From contig DAOSPF010000009.1 of assembly GCA_035374585.1 (NCBI GenBank), positions 1 through 64,000 on the forward strand: DNA of 64,000 nucleotides. Direction: 5' to 3'. Origin of the DNA: JAKPQD01 sp029572965. GTDB lineage: Bacteria > Bacteroidota > Bacteroidia > Bacteroidales > DTGW01. A program made the translations under genes and the position numbers. Below, one piece after another: positions 36,413-45,816 of the stretch. A model generated the notes under the pieces. That model saw nothing but the letters and a program-made list of their open reading frames with translations. It was not told the DNA's origin and searched no databases. Each line of letters starts with the position of its first letter. Position 1 is the first letter of the stretch.

Positions 36413-37837
36413 ATGAATTCGTTTGAAATGGAAGAAAGTAATGACAAACAGCTTTTGCTGGCCCAAAAATTCAGCTCTTTTGTAAACAGCCACAAGAGCT
36501 TCTACTTTACTGAAGATGAATACGAAGACATCATTGAATACTTCAAACTTCACAACAACAAAGAACTTTATTACAAATCCATTATAGCGGCAAACAACCA
36601 ATACCCTTACAATCAAGAATTTAAATATTTCCAAATAGAATATTTTCTTGAAAATAAACAATATTCTGAAGCACAAGAATACCTGCAAAAAAGTCTCGGT
36701 TGTTTGTTTGATGAAAAAAACAAGATCTATTACCAGGCTGCAATTTTCTATTGTACCGGGCACCAAGATAATGCAGAAGCACTGATAAAAAGCACAGGCA
36801 TTGAAGGCATTGACGACTTTGGCGAATTTTATACCGAGCTTGGTGAGCTGTTTATGGACATCAAACGATACGATTTGGCCATTAAGGCTTTTTCCAGCGC
36901 TTATCTCGAAAATCATGAATACGAAAGACTTTGCGACATTTTTGATGCCAGCTTTGAAGATATCGAAACATTCAAAGAAGCCAACAGCTTTGATTTTTTG
37001 ACCGAAAAGCTCCCTTTTGATGCCAACGTATGGTTAAAAAAATACGAATATTGTTTATCCATCTTTGATTACGAAAAAGCTTTAGAAGCTTTAGATTTTT
37101 CGTTAGCCCTCAGCCCGGACGAATATCTCGAACTGAAAAAAGTAGCCCTGCTTGTTTACCTCGAAAGATACTCCGAAGCAATAAAACTTTTTGAGCAACT
37201 CAACCATGACATTCGAGATGAAGATGAAACATTATACTGCGACGAGTTTTACGTTGTTTCTTTTGCCTATTTCAAGCTCAAACAATTTGAAAAAGCAGAG
37301 TATTATGCCATGGAAGACCTTCGTCTCAACAAGCTTGAAAGCAATGCTACCGCCATTCTCCTTTCTGACATTTATGTAAAAACAGGCAAAAGGGCAAAAG
37401 CAAAAAACATACTGTTTGATTTGCTAAAAAAAGAAGAAGAAAATATTGACATTCTTTTCAGGCTTTCTGAAATATATGAAATTGAAGGCAATATGAACAA
37501 AGCCATTGAGATGATGCTAAAGCTTTTAAAAAACGATTCATCAGATGTTAATAATTTTTTGAGACTGGCAAACCTTTATTTCCAGATAAACCTTCTTTCA
37601 AAAGCCATCAGAACACTTGAAGAATCGAGCAATATTGAACCTACCAATGCTAATATTCATTATTCTCTGGCAGCTTATTATTTGCTTCAAAATAAAAAGG
37701 ACTTATCTGTCAAGCATTTAAACTATGCTTTAAACCTAAGCCCTTCTAAATTTCATACTTTGCTGGATATATTCCCTGAAGCGCTTCAAATAGAAGAAAT
37801 CCGAACTTGTTTTCACAAAAACAACCTTAGAATATGA
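36413..37837 (+). CDS. TPR-repeat protein
   Basis: The 474-residue protein has no signal peptide and is built almost entirely from tetratricopeptide repeats. Recognisable units include EALDFSLALSPDEYLELK, FAYFKLKQFEKAEYYAMEDL, LSEIYEIEGNMNKAIEMML and SLAAYYLLQNKKDLSVKHLN. Such proteins act as binding scaffolds. Its 3' end overlaps the ComA-like gene by four bases (ATGA), so the two are translationally linked, but the purpose of the pairing is not known. Confidence 0.85.
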   Translation: MNSFEMEESNDKQLLLAQKFSSFVNSHKSFYFTEDEYEDIIEYFKLHNNKELYYKSIIAANNQYPYNQEFKYFQIEYFLENKQYSEAQEYLQKSLGCLFDEKNKIYYQAAIFYCTGHQDNAEALIKSTGIEGIDDFGEFYTELGELFMDIKRYDLAIKAFSSAYLENHEYERLCDIFDASFEDIETFKEANSFDFLTEKLPFDANVWLKKYEYCLSIFDYEKALEALDFSLALSPDEYLELKKVALLVYLERYSEAIKLFEQLNHDIRDEDETLYCDEFYVVSFAYFKLKQFEKAEYYAMEDLRLNKLESNATAILLSDIYVKTGKRAKAKNILFDLLKKEEENIDILFRLSEIYEIEGNMNKAIEMMLKLLKNDSSDVNNFLRLANLYFQINLLSKAIRTLEESSNIEPTNANIHYSLAAYYLLQNKKDLSVKHLNYALNLSPSKFHTLLDIFPEALQIEEIRTCFHKNNLRI

Positions 37838-38622
37838 ATTTTCCGTTAACTAATATCCCTTTAAGGGAAAGCAAGCCCCGCAACAACGGTATTACTATGA
37901 TAATGGACAAAGGGCTTAGCTTAAGAGAAGCCGAAAACCTTATATCATCTTGTGGCAGTTATGTTGACCTGGTAAAATTTGGCTTTGGCACAGGCCTTAT
38001 TACGATGAACCTTGAAGAAAAAATTAAGCTTTTCTCTGAAGCCAACATCAAACCATACTTTGGGGGTACTCTTTTTGAAATATTTCTTGTACGAGGGCTT
38101 TTTGATGATTTCAGAAAGTTCATTGACAAATACAAAGTCGAAATGATTGAAATTTCTGATGGTTCTATCTCTTTACCACACGAAGAAAAGCTTAAATACA
38201 TCAATATTCTTTCAAAACAAGCCACAGTAGTTTCTGAAGTAGGTTCAAAGGTGGCCGGGGTTGTTATTTCGCCCGAAAAATGGGTTGAAATGATGAAACA
38301 TGAACTTCAGGCCGGTTCGTGGAAAGTGATAGCCGAAGCCCGCGAAAGTGGGAATATAGGGATATACAACCCAGACGGCTCTGCTAATAAAGAACTCATC
38401 AATGACATTGTAAAACATGTCAACACCGACAACATTATTTGGGAAGCCCCCAACAAACCTCAACAGGTATGGTTCATTAAGCTATTAGGGGCCAATGTAA
38501 ACGTTGGGAATATTGCCCCCAATGAAGTTATCTCGCTCGAGACCTTACGTTTGGGTTTGCGCGGAGATACCTTTTTTCAGTATTTGCCTGAAAATGTTGT
38601 AAAAAAATACTTTGTAAAATAG
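37834..38622 (+). CDS. comA: Phosphosulfolactate synthase (ComA family)
   Basis: The 262-residue protein matches the ComA TIM-barrel family. It has DLVKFGFGTGLI near residue 46, YFGGTLFEIFLVRG near 75, MIEISDGSISLP near 110, KVIAEARESGNIGIY near 168 and the C-terminal GLRGDTFFQYLP. ComA adds sulfite to phosphoenolpyruvate to give phosphosulfolactate, the first step toward coenzyme M in methanogens and toward sulfolactate in some bacteria. The later steps (ComB, ComC) are not in the window. In Bacteroidota the product may feed a different sulfonate, which is inference. Confidence 0.88.
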   Translation: MNFPLTNIPLRESKPRNNGITMIMDKGLSLREAENLISSCGSYVDLVKFGFGTGLITMNLEEKIKLFSEANIKPYFGGTLFEIFLVRGLFDDFRKFIDKYKVEMIEISDGSISLPHEEKLKYINILSKQATVVSEVGSKVAGVVISPEKWVEMMKHELQAGSWKVIAEARESGNIGIYNPDGSANKELINDIVKHVNTDNIIWEAPNKPQQVWFIKLLGANVNVGNIAPNEVISLETLRLGLRGDTFFQYLPENVVKKYFVK

Positions 38623-38629
38623 CATATAC

Positions 38630-39385
38630 ATGAAGCAATTTGGTTTAATAGGATACCCGTTAGGACACTCCTTTTCAAAAGGTTACTTTGCCGAAAAATT
38701 TAAAAAAGAAAACATAACAGATTGTATTTATGACAATTACCCTATTGAAAATATTGGGCTATTCAAAGACATAATTAATAAAAACACCAATATTGTTGGG
38801 CTTAACGTTACTATACCTTACAAAGAACAGGTGATACCATTTCTAAACGAGATAGATATTGAGGCTAAAGAAATAGGAGCTGTTAATACTGTTAAAGTGA
38901 AAAGAAATGGCAATACTGTCATTCTAAAAGGCTTCAATACTGATGTTTATGGATTTGAAACCAGTTTAAAACCTATGTTAGAAAAGCAACACCAAAAGGC
39001 GCTTATCTTAGGAACAGGCGGGGCATCAAAAGCCATCAAGTTTATTTTGAGAAAACTTGGTATTTCTTATATTTCAGCTTCTATTGAAGAATTAAAAGAA
39101 AATGAAATCAGGTATTCTGACATTACGCCAAAGTTAATATCTGAACATCTGCTTATTATCAATGCCACTCCGTTGGGGACATTTCCTAAAGTTGACACTT
39201 GCCCAGACATCCCATACAACGCAATAACATCGCAGCACGTATTATTTGACTTAGTTTACAATCCGGATGTAACTCTTTTCCTAAAAAAAGGAAGGGACAA
39301 TGGGGCTAAAACCAAGAATGGCTTACAGATGTTGCACCTTCAGGCCGAAAGAGCCTGGCAGATATGGAATAGCCCGGAGTTTTAA
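38630..39385 (+). CDS. aroE: Shikimate dehydrogenase
   Basis: The 251-residue protein has the shikimate site GYPLGHSFSKGYF, the catalytic Lys in NVTIPYKEQ, the nucleotide loop ILGTGGASKAI and the conserved NATPLGTFP and DLVYNPD. It is slightly shorter than the E. coli enzyme (272 residues) but keeps all motifs. It reduces 3-dehydroshikimate in aromatic amino acid synthesis. It lies seven bases after the comA stop, in the same operon as the TPR and ComA-like genes. Confidence 0.95.
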   Translation: MKQFGLIGYPLGHSFSKGYFAEKFKKENITDCIYDNYPIENIGLFKDIINKNTNIVGLNVTIPYKEQVIPFLNEIDIEAKEIGAVNTVKVKRNGNTVILKGFNTDVYGFETSLKPMLEKQHQKALILGTGGASKAIKFILRKLGISYISASIEELKENEIRYSDITPKLISEHLLIINATPLGTFPKVDTCPDIPYNAITSQHVLFDLVYNPDVTLFLKKGRDNGAKTKNGLQMLHLQAERAWQIWNSPEF

Positions 39386-39390
39386 AAGTT

Positions 39391-40335
39391 ATGCATCAAT
39401 TTCCATGGCATCATCAGCGCAGGTTTAACTCTTATGCTGAGTATTTTAAAAGGCATTTTGGGCATAGGGTCCAGAAACTTACCATTGATGCCGGGTTTAC
39501 CTGTCCTAACCGTGACGGGAGCATAGCTACCGGAGGGTGTACATACTGCAACAACGAAGCTTTTAACCCATCGTATTGTACTCCACACAAATCAATAACC
39601 CGTCAATTATCTGAGGGGATAGAGTTTCATCAGGTAAGATATCGCAATGCACAAAAGTATCTGGCCTATTTTCAGGCATTTTCCAACACTTATGCACCTT
39701 TAGAAATTTTAAAGCAGTATTATGAAGAAGCTCTGGCATTTCCGGACGTGATAGGCTTGGTAATAGGCACGCGCCCAGACTGTGTAGATGCTGAAAAGCT
39801 TGACTATATTGCCCGGCTTGCCCAAAGGTATTACATCATCATCGAATATGGCATTGAGTCTATCTATAATACTACCTTAAAAAAAATTAACCGTGGGCAC
39901 AGCTTTGAACAAGCTGTTAAAGCAATTGAAGAGACGAAGAAGCGGAATATCAAAACGGGGGCGCACTTTATCATTGGTCTCCCTGGTGAAACCGAGCAAA
40001 TGCTTTTCGAGGCAATCCCGGTTATATCAAGCTTACCCTTAGATTCTATTAAATTTCACCAGTTGCAAATCTTTAAAGGTACAGTTATGGCTTCTGAATA
40101 TGCAGCAAATCCAAAGGCTTTTAATCTTTATAGCCTTGAACAATACCTCGAGCTTATTGTTAGGGTAGTTGAACATTTAAACCCTGCTATTGTCATTGAG
40201 CGTATTGCAGGCGAAGCGCCTCCATGGCATCTGGCAAGCACTTCGTGGGGCCTGCTTCGTATAAACGACATTGTTAGGCTTTTTGAACAAAAGCTTGAAG
40301 AAAAAGATACCTGGCAAGGGAAGTTTTACCTATAA
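39391..40335 (+). CDS. TIGR01212-family radical SAM protein (YhcC-like)
   Basis: The 314-residue protein begins with a short conserved N-terminus (RRFNSYAEYFKRHFGHRVQKL). It carries an atypical radical SAM cluster motif TCPNRDGSIATGGCTYCNN, in which the first Cys is separated from the CxxC pair by a long insert, as is typical of this family. GAHFIIGLPGETEQM and HQLQIFKGT follow. The reaction is not established. The gene abuts the end of batE, converging on it without a gap. Confidence 0.9.
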   Translation: MHQFPWHHQRRFNSYAEYFKRHFGHRVQKLTIDAGFTCPNRDGSIATGGCTYCNNEAFNPSYCTPHKSITRQLSEGIEFHQVRYRNAQKYLAYFQAFSNTYAPLEILKQYYEEALAFPDVIGLVIGTRPDCVDAEKLDYIARLAQRYYIIIEYGIESIYNTTLKKINRGHSFEQAVKAIEETKKRNIKTGAHFIIGLPGETEQMLFEAIPVISSLPLDSIKFHQLQIFKGTVMASEYAANPKAFNLYSLEQYLELIVRVVEHLNPAIVIERIAGEAPPWHLASTSWGLLRINDIVRLFEQKLEEKDTWQGKFYL

Positions 40336-41097
40336 TCAAATTTTTTCCACATTGCTGGCAAGCATCCAACCGTTGTTACCATCGGCAATTTTAATCCTGA
40401 GCCATTCTCCCACCTGGTCAATAATGATAACTTTAGTCCCCTCGTGTATAACAAAAAGCTCTGTACTTTCTTTATCAGGCGAGCTCCTAACGGTAACCGT
40501 TTCGCTCATTACAATAGCTTGTTGTTGTCCTTCAATAAGCCGTTTTGTATGCAAGCTATGACTAAATGCAATTCCCGAAAATAAAAACAGGATAATACCA
40601 CATGTAAAAGCTGTTTTTTTTACAAAAAGGATATTGACAAATAAATATAACAATACACAAAACAATGATATACAAAATGTTACTATACTCCATATAGCCC
40701 AGGCATCTGTAGAGGCCAGCTCAGAAAAATTGCGCCACCAACGACTGACAAAAAACTCGGGCAAAGTGTTAATCTTGTCAACAGCCAAAGCCTGTGCCAA
40801 CTGGAGATTAAAAGTAATATCCTCATCAGAGGGTGACAATTTATGCGCCCTTTCATAATAAAGAATAGCATGGGCAATATCTTTTTTCTTATAAAAAACA
40901 TTGCCCATGTTATAAAACAATTCAGAAGATTTATACCCCAGGCTGTCTATAGCTTTGTAAAAAATTAAAGCGGTATCATATTTACCTTTTTTATAAGCTT
41001 CGTTTCCTTTGTTAAAAAGCGCCTCATTGCTTTCTGCAGCCATTGCAGCAATTTGTAAAATAAAAGCTAAAAGCAGGGTTAAAACATTATTCTTCAT
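40336..41097 (-). CDS. batE: BatE: TPR and SH3-domain protein
   Basis: The 253-residue protein has a signal peptide (residues 1-20), TPR units (about 25-100; ALIFYKAIDSLGYKS, HAILYYERAHKLSPSD) and two membrane helices (about 137-185). A C-terminal bacterial SH3 domain contains VTVRSSPDKESTELFVIHEG and GEWLRIKIADGNNGWML. It is the last gene of the bat operon. Bat proteins are associated with aerotolerance in Bacteroides; their exact mechanism is not established. Confidence 0.87.
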   Translation of the reverse strand: MKNNVLTLLLAFILQIAAMAAESNEALFNKGNEAYKKGKYDTALIFYKAIDSLGYKSSELFYNMGNVFYKKKDIAHAILYYERAHKLSPSDEDITFNLQLAQALAVDKINTLPEFFVSRWWRNFSELASTDAWAIWSIVTFCISLFCVLLYLFVNILFVKKTAFTCGIILFLFSGIAFSHSLHTKRLIEGQQQAIVMSETVTVRSSPDKESTELFVIHEGTKVIIIDQVGEWLRIKIADGNNGWMLASNVEKI

Positions 41098-41129
41098 ATC
41101 TTGATTTATCTTTTTTTTAACTAAAGAAG

Positions 41130-43040
41130 TTACTTATAATGTTGTTCAACCTTTGTGATCACATCAACGGCATCATCAAATACCTGTTTCATTTCGGCCG
41201 AGCCGCCGGTAGGGGCATACCTGGCCATTTCGCAGCGGTCAACAACTGAAATAAACTTAACCACCACCTGTTCGTCAAGCTGTAAATTCTGAACATATTC
41301 AGTTACAGTATCCCGCGAAAGTTTAGCTACCGGAATTCCCAATTTGTCGCTTACATATCCCCACATGGCTTTTAGGACAAGTTCGTAAAACTGTTCACCG
41401 TTATTGTCATGTAGCGATGTTTTAGCTTCTTTCAATAGTTTTTGGGCCATTTTATTTGCTTTCTTATTACGAACAAGCCTTATGTTGGCATTTTCCTTAA
41501 TCTTCTTACGCCCAATAATTACTGCAACAATAAAAAGAAGAAGAGGCAACAGATAACCCAATATAAACAAAGCTGAGCCAAAAATATACTCTCCCTTTTT
41601 CCTGAATGACGGGGTTTGCGTTTTAATAAACTGTATATCTTTCCCTATAAACTTAATATCTTGTTTGTCGATTCCAGAAACAACCTCAACGGTATTGTCG
41701 TTAGCGCCTTTCTCAACCTTAATATTAATATCTCCTGAAGAAAGGGTTTTGTATTGTTTCAGTTTAGTATCATAATAAGAGAAGCTAAACGAAGGAATGG
41801 TATATTCGCCTGCATGACGAGGGATAATAAGGTATTCAAACGTTTTAGAACCTTTGACCCCGGCAGTAGTAACCTGCGAACTTACGGTAACCTTTGGGTC
41901 GTATGTTTCAAAGTCAGCAGGAAACTTGATGTCGCAAGGTTCAATAAGCTTTATATTACCACTACCTGCTATTACTACTTTTAAATTGATAGCATCATTA
42001 GTTTTTACAGTATTTTTGTTAACAGTGGCACTAAAAGTATAGCTTCCGCCAATATTTTTGAAATCGGCAGGAGCTCCTGCAGGAAATGGGGAAACCGAAA
42101 TTTTAACAGGGTTGCTTTTTACTTTTTTTCTAACTTCTCGAACCTGAGGGCCAAAAAAGTCGTCCCAAACACTGCGAGAACGGTTACGCATGACTATCTG
42201 CAATACAGCCTGAAGAGAAAATGGGTCTATCACTATTTCTCCATTTTTCTGAGGGAATAATACCATTTTTTGCAGTACCCCGGTATAATAAACCTGTCCA
42301 TTTACCACTTCTTTTTCAAGTTTTGAAAGCTGGGGTGTTTCAATGTCTTGTCTGTAAAAACCTCCAAAAGATGGGTACTCTACATTTTCGATAGAGGATA
42401 TACTATGCTTAGAGAAAAGTTTGATTGTAGCTACAATATGGTCTCCACGCGAAATACTGTTTCTATCAACAATAATACGTACAAAAAAATCGTCACTTCC
42501 ACTATCATCAACATCTGATAAAGACTGTTGAGATTGTTGTGTTTGATTTTGTTGTTGATTGGAGGCATTTGATTGACGTGTAGTATTGTTTTTTCCGGCA
42601 ACTTCGATTGTTATAGAATTTGACATATACGATTTACCATCTACAGTAGCCTTTGCCGGATCGAAAGTATATGTACCCGGGTTGTTAGCGCTAAAATAGT
42701 AAGTATAGCTAAAAGTAGTACTTTGAGTAACCTTGCCATTAATGAATTGGACACTACTACTTGAGGAAGTGCTGGGCCCTCCAAGTAAATTTAAGCCTTT
42801 AAATTCAGGAGGCCTGAAACCACTTGGCTGGGCATTAAGCGTAAAAGTAATTTCAAATTGCTCACCCACTTCAACAACCCTGGGGGCAGAAGCTACAAAT
42901 TGGATATTTTCGGCCATAATACTCAATGACAAAATCAAAAGAAGTGCCAACAGGCTCATACGCTTCTTTATTAAACCATCGAATGCAATGGGAATTACCG
43001 ATTTCATATTAACAGAAATATTTTTAAAAATATTTATCAT
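41130..43040 (-). CDS. batD: BatD protein
   Basis: The 636-residue protein has an N-terminal signal sequence (hydrophobic MSLLALLLILSLSIMAEN at about 28-45; Met12 or Met28 may be the real start). Several Ig-like beta domains typical of BatD follow, with QFVASAPRVVEVGEQFEITF at the start and DDFFVRIIVDRNSISRGD in the second domain. Then come a membrane helix (about 490-512) and a basic cytoplasmic tail. BatD is placed between the VWA proteins and BatE and probably anchors a periplasmic complex. A Gln/Asn/Ser-rich linker lies at about 155-180. Confidence 0.87.
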   Translation of the reverse strand: MINIFKNISVNMKSVIPIAFDGLIKKRMSLLALLLILSLSIMAENIQFVASAPRVVEVGEQFEITFTLNAQPSGFRPPEFKGLNLLGGPSTSSSSSVQFINGKVTQSTTFSYTYYFSANNPGTYTFDPAKATVDGKSYMSNSITIEVAGKNNTTRQSNASNQQQNQTQQSQQSLSDVDDSGSDDFFVRIIVDRNSISRGDHIVATIKLFSKHSISSIENVEYPSFGGFYRQDIETPQLSKLEKEVVNGQVYYTGVLQKMVLFPQKNGEIVIDPFSLQAVLQIVMRNRSRSVWDDFFGPQVREVRKKVKSNPVKISVSPFPAGAPADFKNIGGSYTFSATVNKNTVKTNDAINLKVVIAGSGNIKLIEPCDIKFPADFETYDPKVTVSSQVTTAGVKGSKTFEYLIIPRHAGEYTIPSFSFSYYDTKLKQYKTLSSGDINIKVEKGANDNTVEVVSGIDKQDIKFIGKDIQFIKTQTPSFRKKGEYIFGSALFILGYLLPLLLFIVAVIIGRKKIKENANIRLVRNKKANKMAQKLLKEAKTSLHDNNGEQFYELVLKAMWGYVSDKLGIPVAKLSRDTVTEYVQNLQLDEQVVVKFISVVDRCEMARYAPTGGSAEMKQVFDDAVDVITKVEQHYK

Positions 43041-43052
43041 AGTATTGAGAGT

Positions 43053-43742
43053 TTACCAATCTTTTTCAGGGTTTGTCTTCTGACCTTTAGCTTTTTCTTT
43101 TTTTACTTTTTCCTGGGTGTTATTTTCGTCATCTTGTATAGCACGGAGAAGTTGCTGAGCCTGTTCTTTGCTCATTTGCCCCTGTTGCTGCTGAGGTTGT
43201 TGTTGCTGTTGTTCTTGTTTATTCTGATCCTGATTGTTATTTTGAGGTTGATTTTGTTGTCCCTGATTATTTTTATCTTGTTGGTTTTGTTGATTTTGCT
43301 TATTTTGAGGTTTATCTTTCAATAATTTTTGGGCAACAGCCAGATTATACTTAGACTCCATGTCATTGGGGTTATTCCGAAGCGCTTTTTTATAAGCATC
43401 AATACTTTCCTGAAACTTTTGCATTTGCAGATATGTATTTCCTAAATTATGGTATGCTTTAGCAATATCTTTTTTATCAATTTTGGCATCAGCCGCATGA
43501 GTATAAGCATTAACAGCTTCGTCAAATTTGTTTTGCCTGTATAAGGCATTCCCTAAGTTATAGGTGGCCGTTGGGATGTACGAACCTTGTTCTTCTAAAG
43601 CTTTACGAAAGTCAACTTCAGCTTCATTAAATTTTTTGTTAGTATATTCTTTGTTGCCCTTCCGAACGAGCTTTTTATCATTCTGAGCGAGAGCATGTAC
43701 TACCAAAAACAGCGATATGAATATAAAAATTAACTTCATCAT
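43053..43742 (-). CDS. batC: BatC: TPR protein
   Basis: The start at 43742 gives MMKLIFIFISLFLVVHALAQ, a clean signal peptide, and leaves one base after the batB stop; a longer reading to 43808 would overlap batB. The 229-residue protein has four TPR units (LVRKGNKEYTNKKFNEAEVD, TYNLGNALYRQNKFDEAV, AYHNLGNTYLQMQKFQES and one more). A low-complexity tail of Gln/Asn/Lys runs and a charged end follow. The tail is strongly repetitive at DNA level (CAA-rich runs between 43180 and 43320). It probably mediates protein contacts in the Bat complex. Confidence 0.85.
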   Translation of the reverse strand: MMKLIFIFISLFLVVHALAQNDKKLVRKGNKEYTNKKFNEAEVDFRKALEEQGSYIPTATYNLGNALYRQNKFDEAVNAYTHAADAKIDKKDIAKAYHNLGNTYLQMQKFQESIDAYKKALRNNPNDMESKYNLAVAQKLLKDKPQNKQNQQNQQDKNNQGQQNQPQNNNQDQNKQEQQQQQPQQQQGQMSKEQAQQLLRAIQDDENNTQEKVKKEKAKGQKTNPEKDW

Positions 43743-43743
43743 G

Positions 43744-44787
43744 CTATCTCCTGATTTTTTTAACTTCAAATAACTTAAAATTAACGAGCATCTTACTTTT
43801 CTTTTCAATCAATAAGAATTCAATTATCAAAAGAATAATTGCCATGGCGAAGAAATACTGAAATTGATCGTCATATTCAGAATATATTTGAGCATGGTAT
43901 TCTTTTTTATTGAGTTTGTCAACCCTGTCAAAAAGCTTATTGATACCAGCCTGTGTATTGTTGCCACGGATATAATCCCCGCCTCCGGCAGCGGCAACTT
44001 GGGCCAAGGCCTCCTCATTCAGTTTGGAGATGATGGTATTTCCTTCTCTGTCTTTTTTAAAATTTAAAGAACTAGGGCCACCTTCGGGAATTGGGGCTCC
44101 TTCAGGCAATCCCATCCCAATGGTATAAACAAGCATTCCTTTTTGGTTGGCAATTTTCGCTTCTTCAATGGCATCATCTTCATGGTTCTCACCATCTGAA
44201 ATTACTAATATCACCTTTTGGAGCTCACTATTAGGCGAGAACGAATTCTCAGCCATGCGGATAGCTTTACCTATTGCAGTACCCTGCACATTGACCATTC
44301 CAGTATTAATATGGTTTAGGAACATTTTGGCTGAAACGTAATCTGTAGTAATGGGGATTTGGGTATAAGCCTCACCTGCAAATACTATTAAACCAATCTT
44401 ATCGTCAGTCAATCTGTCTGTAATTTTACTAATGACATTTTTTGCTTTCTCCAGTCGGCTTGGTTCAATATCTGCAGCATTCATACTGTTTGATACGTCC
44501 AAAGCTATCATTATTTCAATACCTTTACGTTTTACTTCCTGTAATTTGCTTCCAAACTGAGGCCTTGCAAGCCCCAAAATAACAAAAACCACAGCAGCTA
44601 AAAACAAATAAAACTTCCAAATTGGCTTAGTTTTGGAAAATTCAGGCATGAGCTGTTCTACAAGCTCACTTTCGCCAAAACGGGCAAGCGCTTTGCTCCG
44701 CTGGATACGTATCCAGTGAAAAACCCCAATCAATATGGGGATTAACAAAAGCACATAAAGCATATATGTATTTTCGAACCTAAACAT
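43744..44787 (-). CDS. batB: BatB: VWA-domain membrane protein
   Basis: The 347-residue protein has N-terminal membrane helices (about 8-25 and 58-75), then a von Willebrand factor A domain (about 90-270). The MIDAS motif is DVSNSMNAAD, followed by TAIGKAIRMAENSF and VILVISDGENHED. A last helix lies near 314-332. It is paired with BatA (next gene upstream), with 11 bases between them. Confidence 0.9.
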   Translation of the reverse strand: MFRFENTYMLYVLLLIPILIGVFHWIRIQRSKALARFGESELVEQLMPEFSKTKPIWKFYLFLAAVVFVILGLARPQFGSKLQEVKRKGIEIMIALDVSNSMNAADIEPSRLEKAKNVISKITDRLTDDKIGLIVFAGEAYTQIPITTDYVSAKMFLNHINTGMVNVQGTAIGKAIRMAENSFSPNSELQKVILVISDGENHEDDAIEEAKIANQKGMLVYTIGMGLPEGAPIPEGGPSSLNFKKDREGNTIISKLNEEALAQVAAAGGGDYIRGNNTQAGINKLFDRVDKLNKKEYHAQIYSEYDDQFQYFFAMAIILLIIEFLLIEKKSKMLVNFKLFEVKKIRR

Positions 44788-44798
44788 AATCCATCATT

Positions 44799-45791
44799 TT
44801 AAGGTATAACACGCAAAACTGTATGTTTCAGGGCAAACGAAGCTAACAGCAATAACAAAGCAGCAATGCCAAAAGGCATAAAAACATCATCACGTTTGTG
44901 ATACTCTTTAACCTCAACACGGGTTTTCTCAAGTTTATCAATCTCTTTATAAATTTCACGAAGCTTTTGGTTGTTAGTTGCCCTAAAATACTTAGCCCCG
45001 GTCATTTGCGCAATTTGTTTGAGCATGGGTTCATCAATATTGACCTCCATATCCTGATACTGAGTTCCAAAAGGGGTTTGCACAGGATAAGGGGCCATGC
45101 CAATTGTCCCAACGCCAATAGTATAAACGTGTATCCCGAAAGCTTTAGCTATTTCAGCAGCAGTTACAGGGGCAATAGACCCCTGGTTATTCACCCCGTC
45201 AGTAAGCAAGATGATTACTTTACCAGCTTTTTTGGCATCCTTCAAACGGTTCACGGCAGTTGCCAATCCTGAACCAATGGCCGTACCATCTTCAATCATG
45301 CCCATTTTTACATCATGAAAGAGGTTGATAAGTACAGAATGGTCAGTAGTTAAAGGGCATTGGGTAAAACTTTCTGCCGAGAACACTACTAATCCAATAC
45401 GGTCATCTGGTCGTCCGCTGATAAACTCAATTGCTACTTCCTTTGCAGCTTCCAGACGGTTTGGTTTAAAGTCAGCGGCAAGCATACTACCCGAAATATC
45501 GAGAGCCATCATAATGTCAATTCCTTCAGACGAAACGTTCTTCCATTGGTTGGTTGATTGAGGCCTTGCAATTGCAACAACAAGCAAAGCAAATGCTAAC
45601 ATATTGGCAGCAAAAACAACATGCCTAAGCTTTGCACGCATTGATTTTTTGACATTTGCCAATCCCTGAAGGTTTGAAAAGACCACAGAGGCAGACATCT
45701 TTTGAGCTTTTCGGACATACCAGATTACAGCCGGGATAATCAGCAAAAGCAGAAAAAACATTTTAGGATTTGCAAAAACTATATTACCCAT
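44799..45791 (-). CDS. batA: BatA: VWA-domain membrane protein
   Basis: The 330-residue protein has an N-terminal helix (about 8-24), a second at about 60-78, and a VWA domain with the MIDAS residues DISGSMLAADF, TAIGSGLATAVNRL and VIILLTDGVNNQG. A C-terminal helix lies at about 306-322. It is a close relative of BatB, and the two probably form the membrane part of one complex. Confidence 0.9.
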   Translation of the reverse strand: MGNIVFANPKMFFLLLLIIPAVIWYVRKAQKMSASVVFSNLQGLANVKKSMRAKLRHVVFAANMLAFALLVVAIARPQSTNQWKNVSSEGIDIMMALDISGSMLAADFKPNRLEAAKEVAIEFISGRPDDRIGLVVFSAESFTQCPLTTDHSVLINLFHDVKMGMIEDGTAIGSGLATAVNRLKDAKKAGKVIILLTDGVNNQGSIAPVTAAEIAKAFGIHVYTIGVGTIGMAPYPVQTPFGTQYQDMEVNIDEPMLKQIAQMTGAKYFRATNNQKLREIYKEIDKLEKTRVEVKEYHKRDDVFMPFGIAALLLLLASFALKHTVLRVIP

Positions 45792-45816
45792 AATTCAATG
45801 TCAATCAAATAAAACT

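Noticed and set aside
36302..36916. 204-residue open frame on the minus strand
   Set aside because: It is antisense to the start of the TPR gene; the hydrophobic look comes from reading Lys/Glu-rich codons backwards.
43180..43325. Low-complexity CAA/TTG-rich DNA as a non-coding repeat
   Set aside because: It encodes the Gln/Asn-rich tail of BatC in frame and needs no separate annotation.
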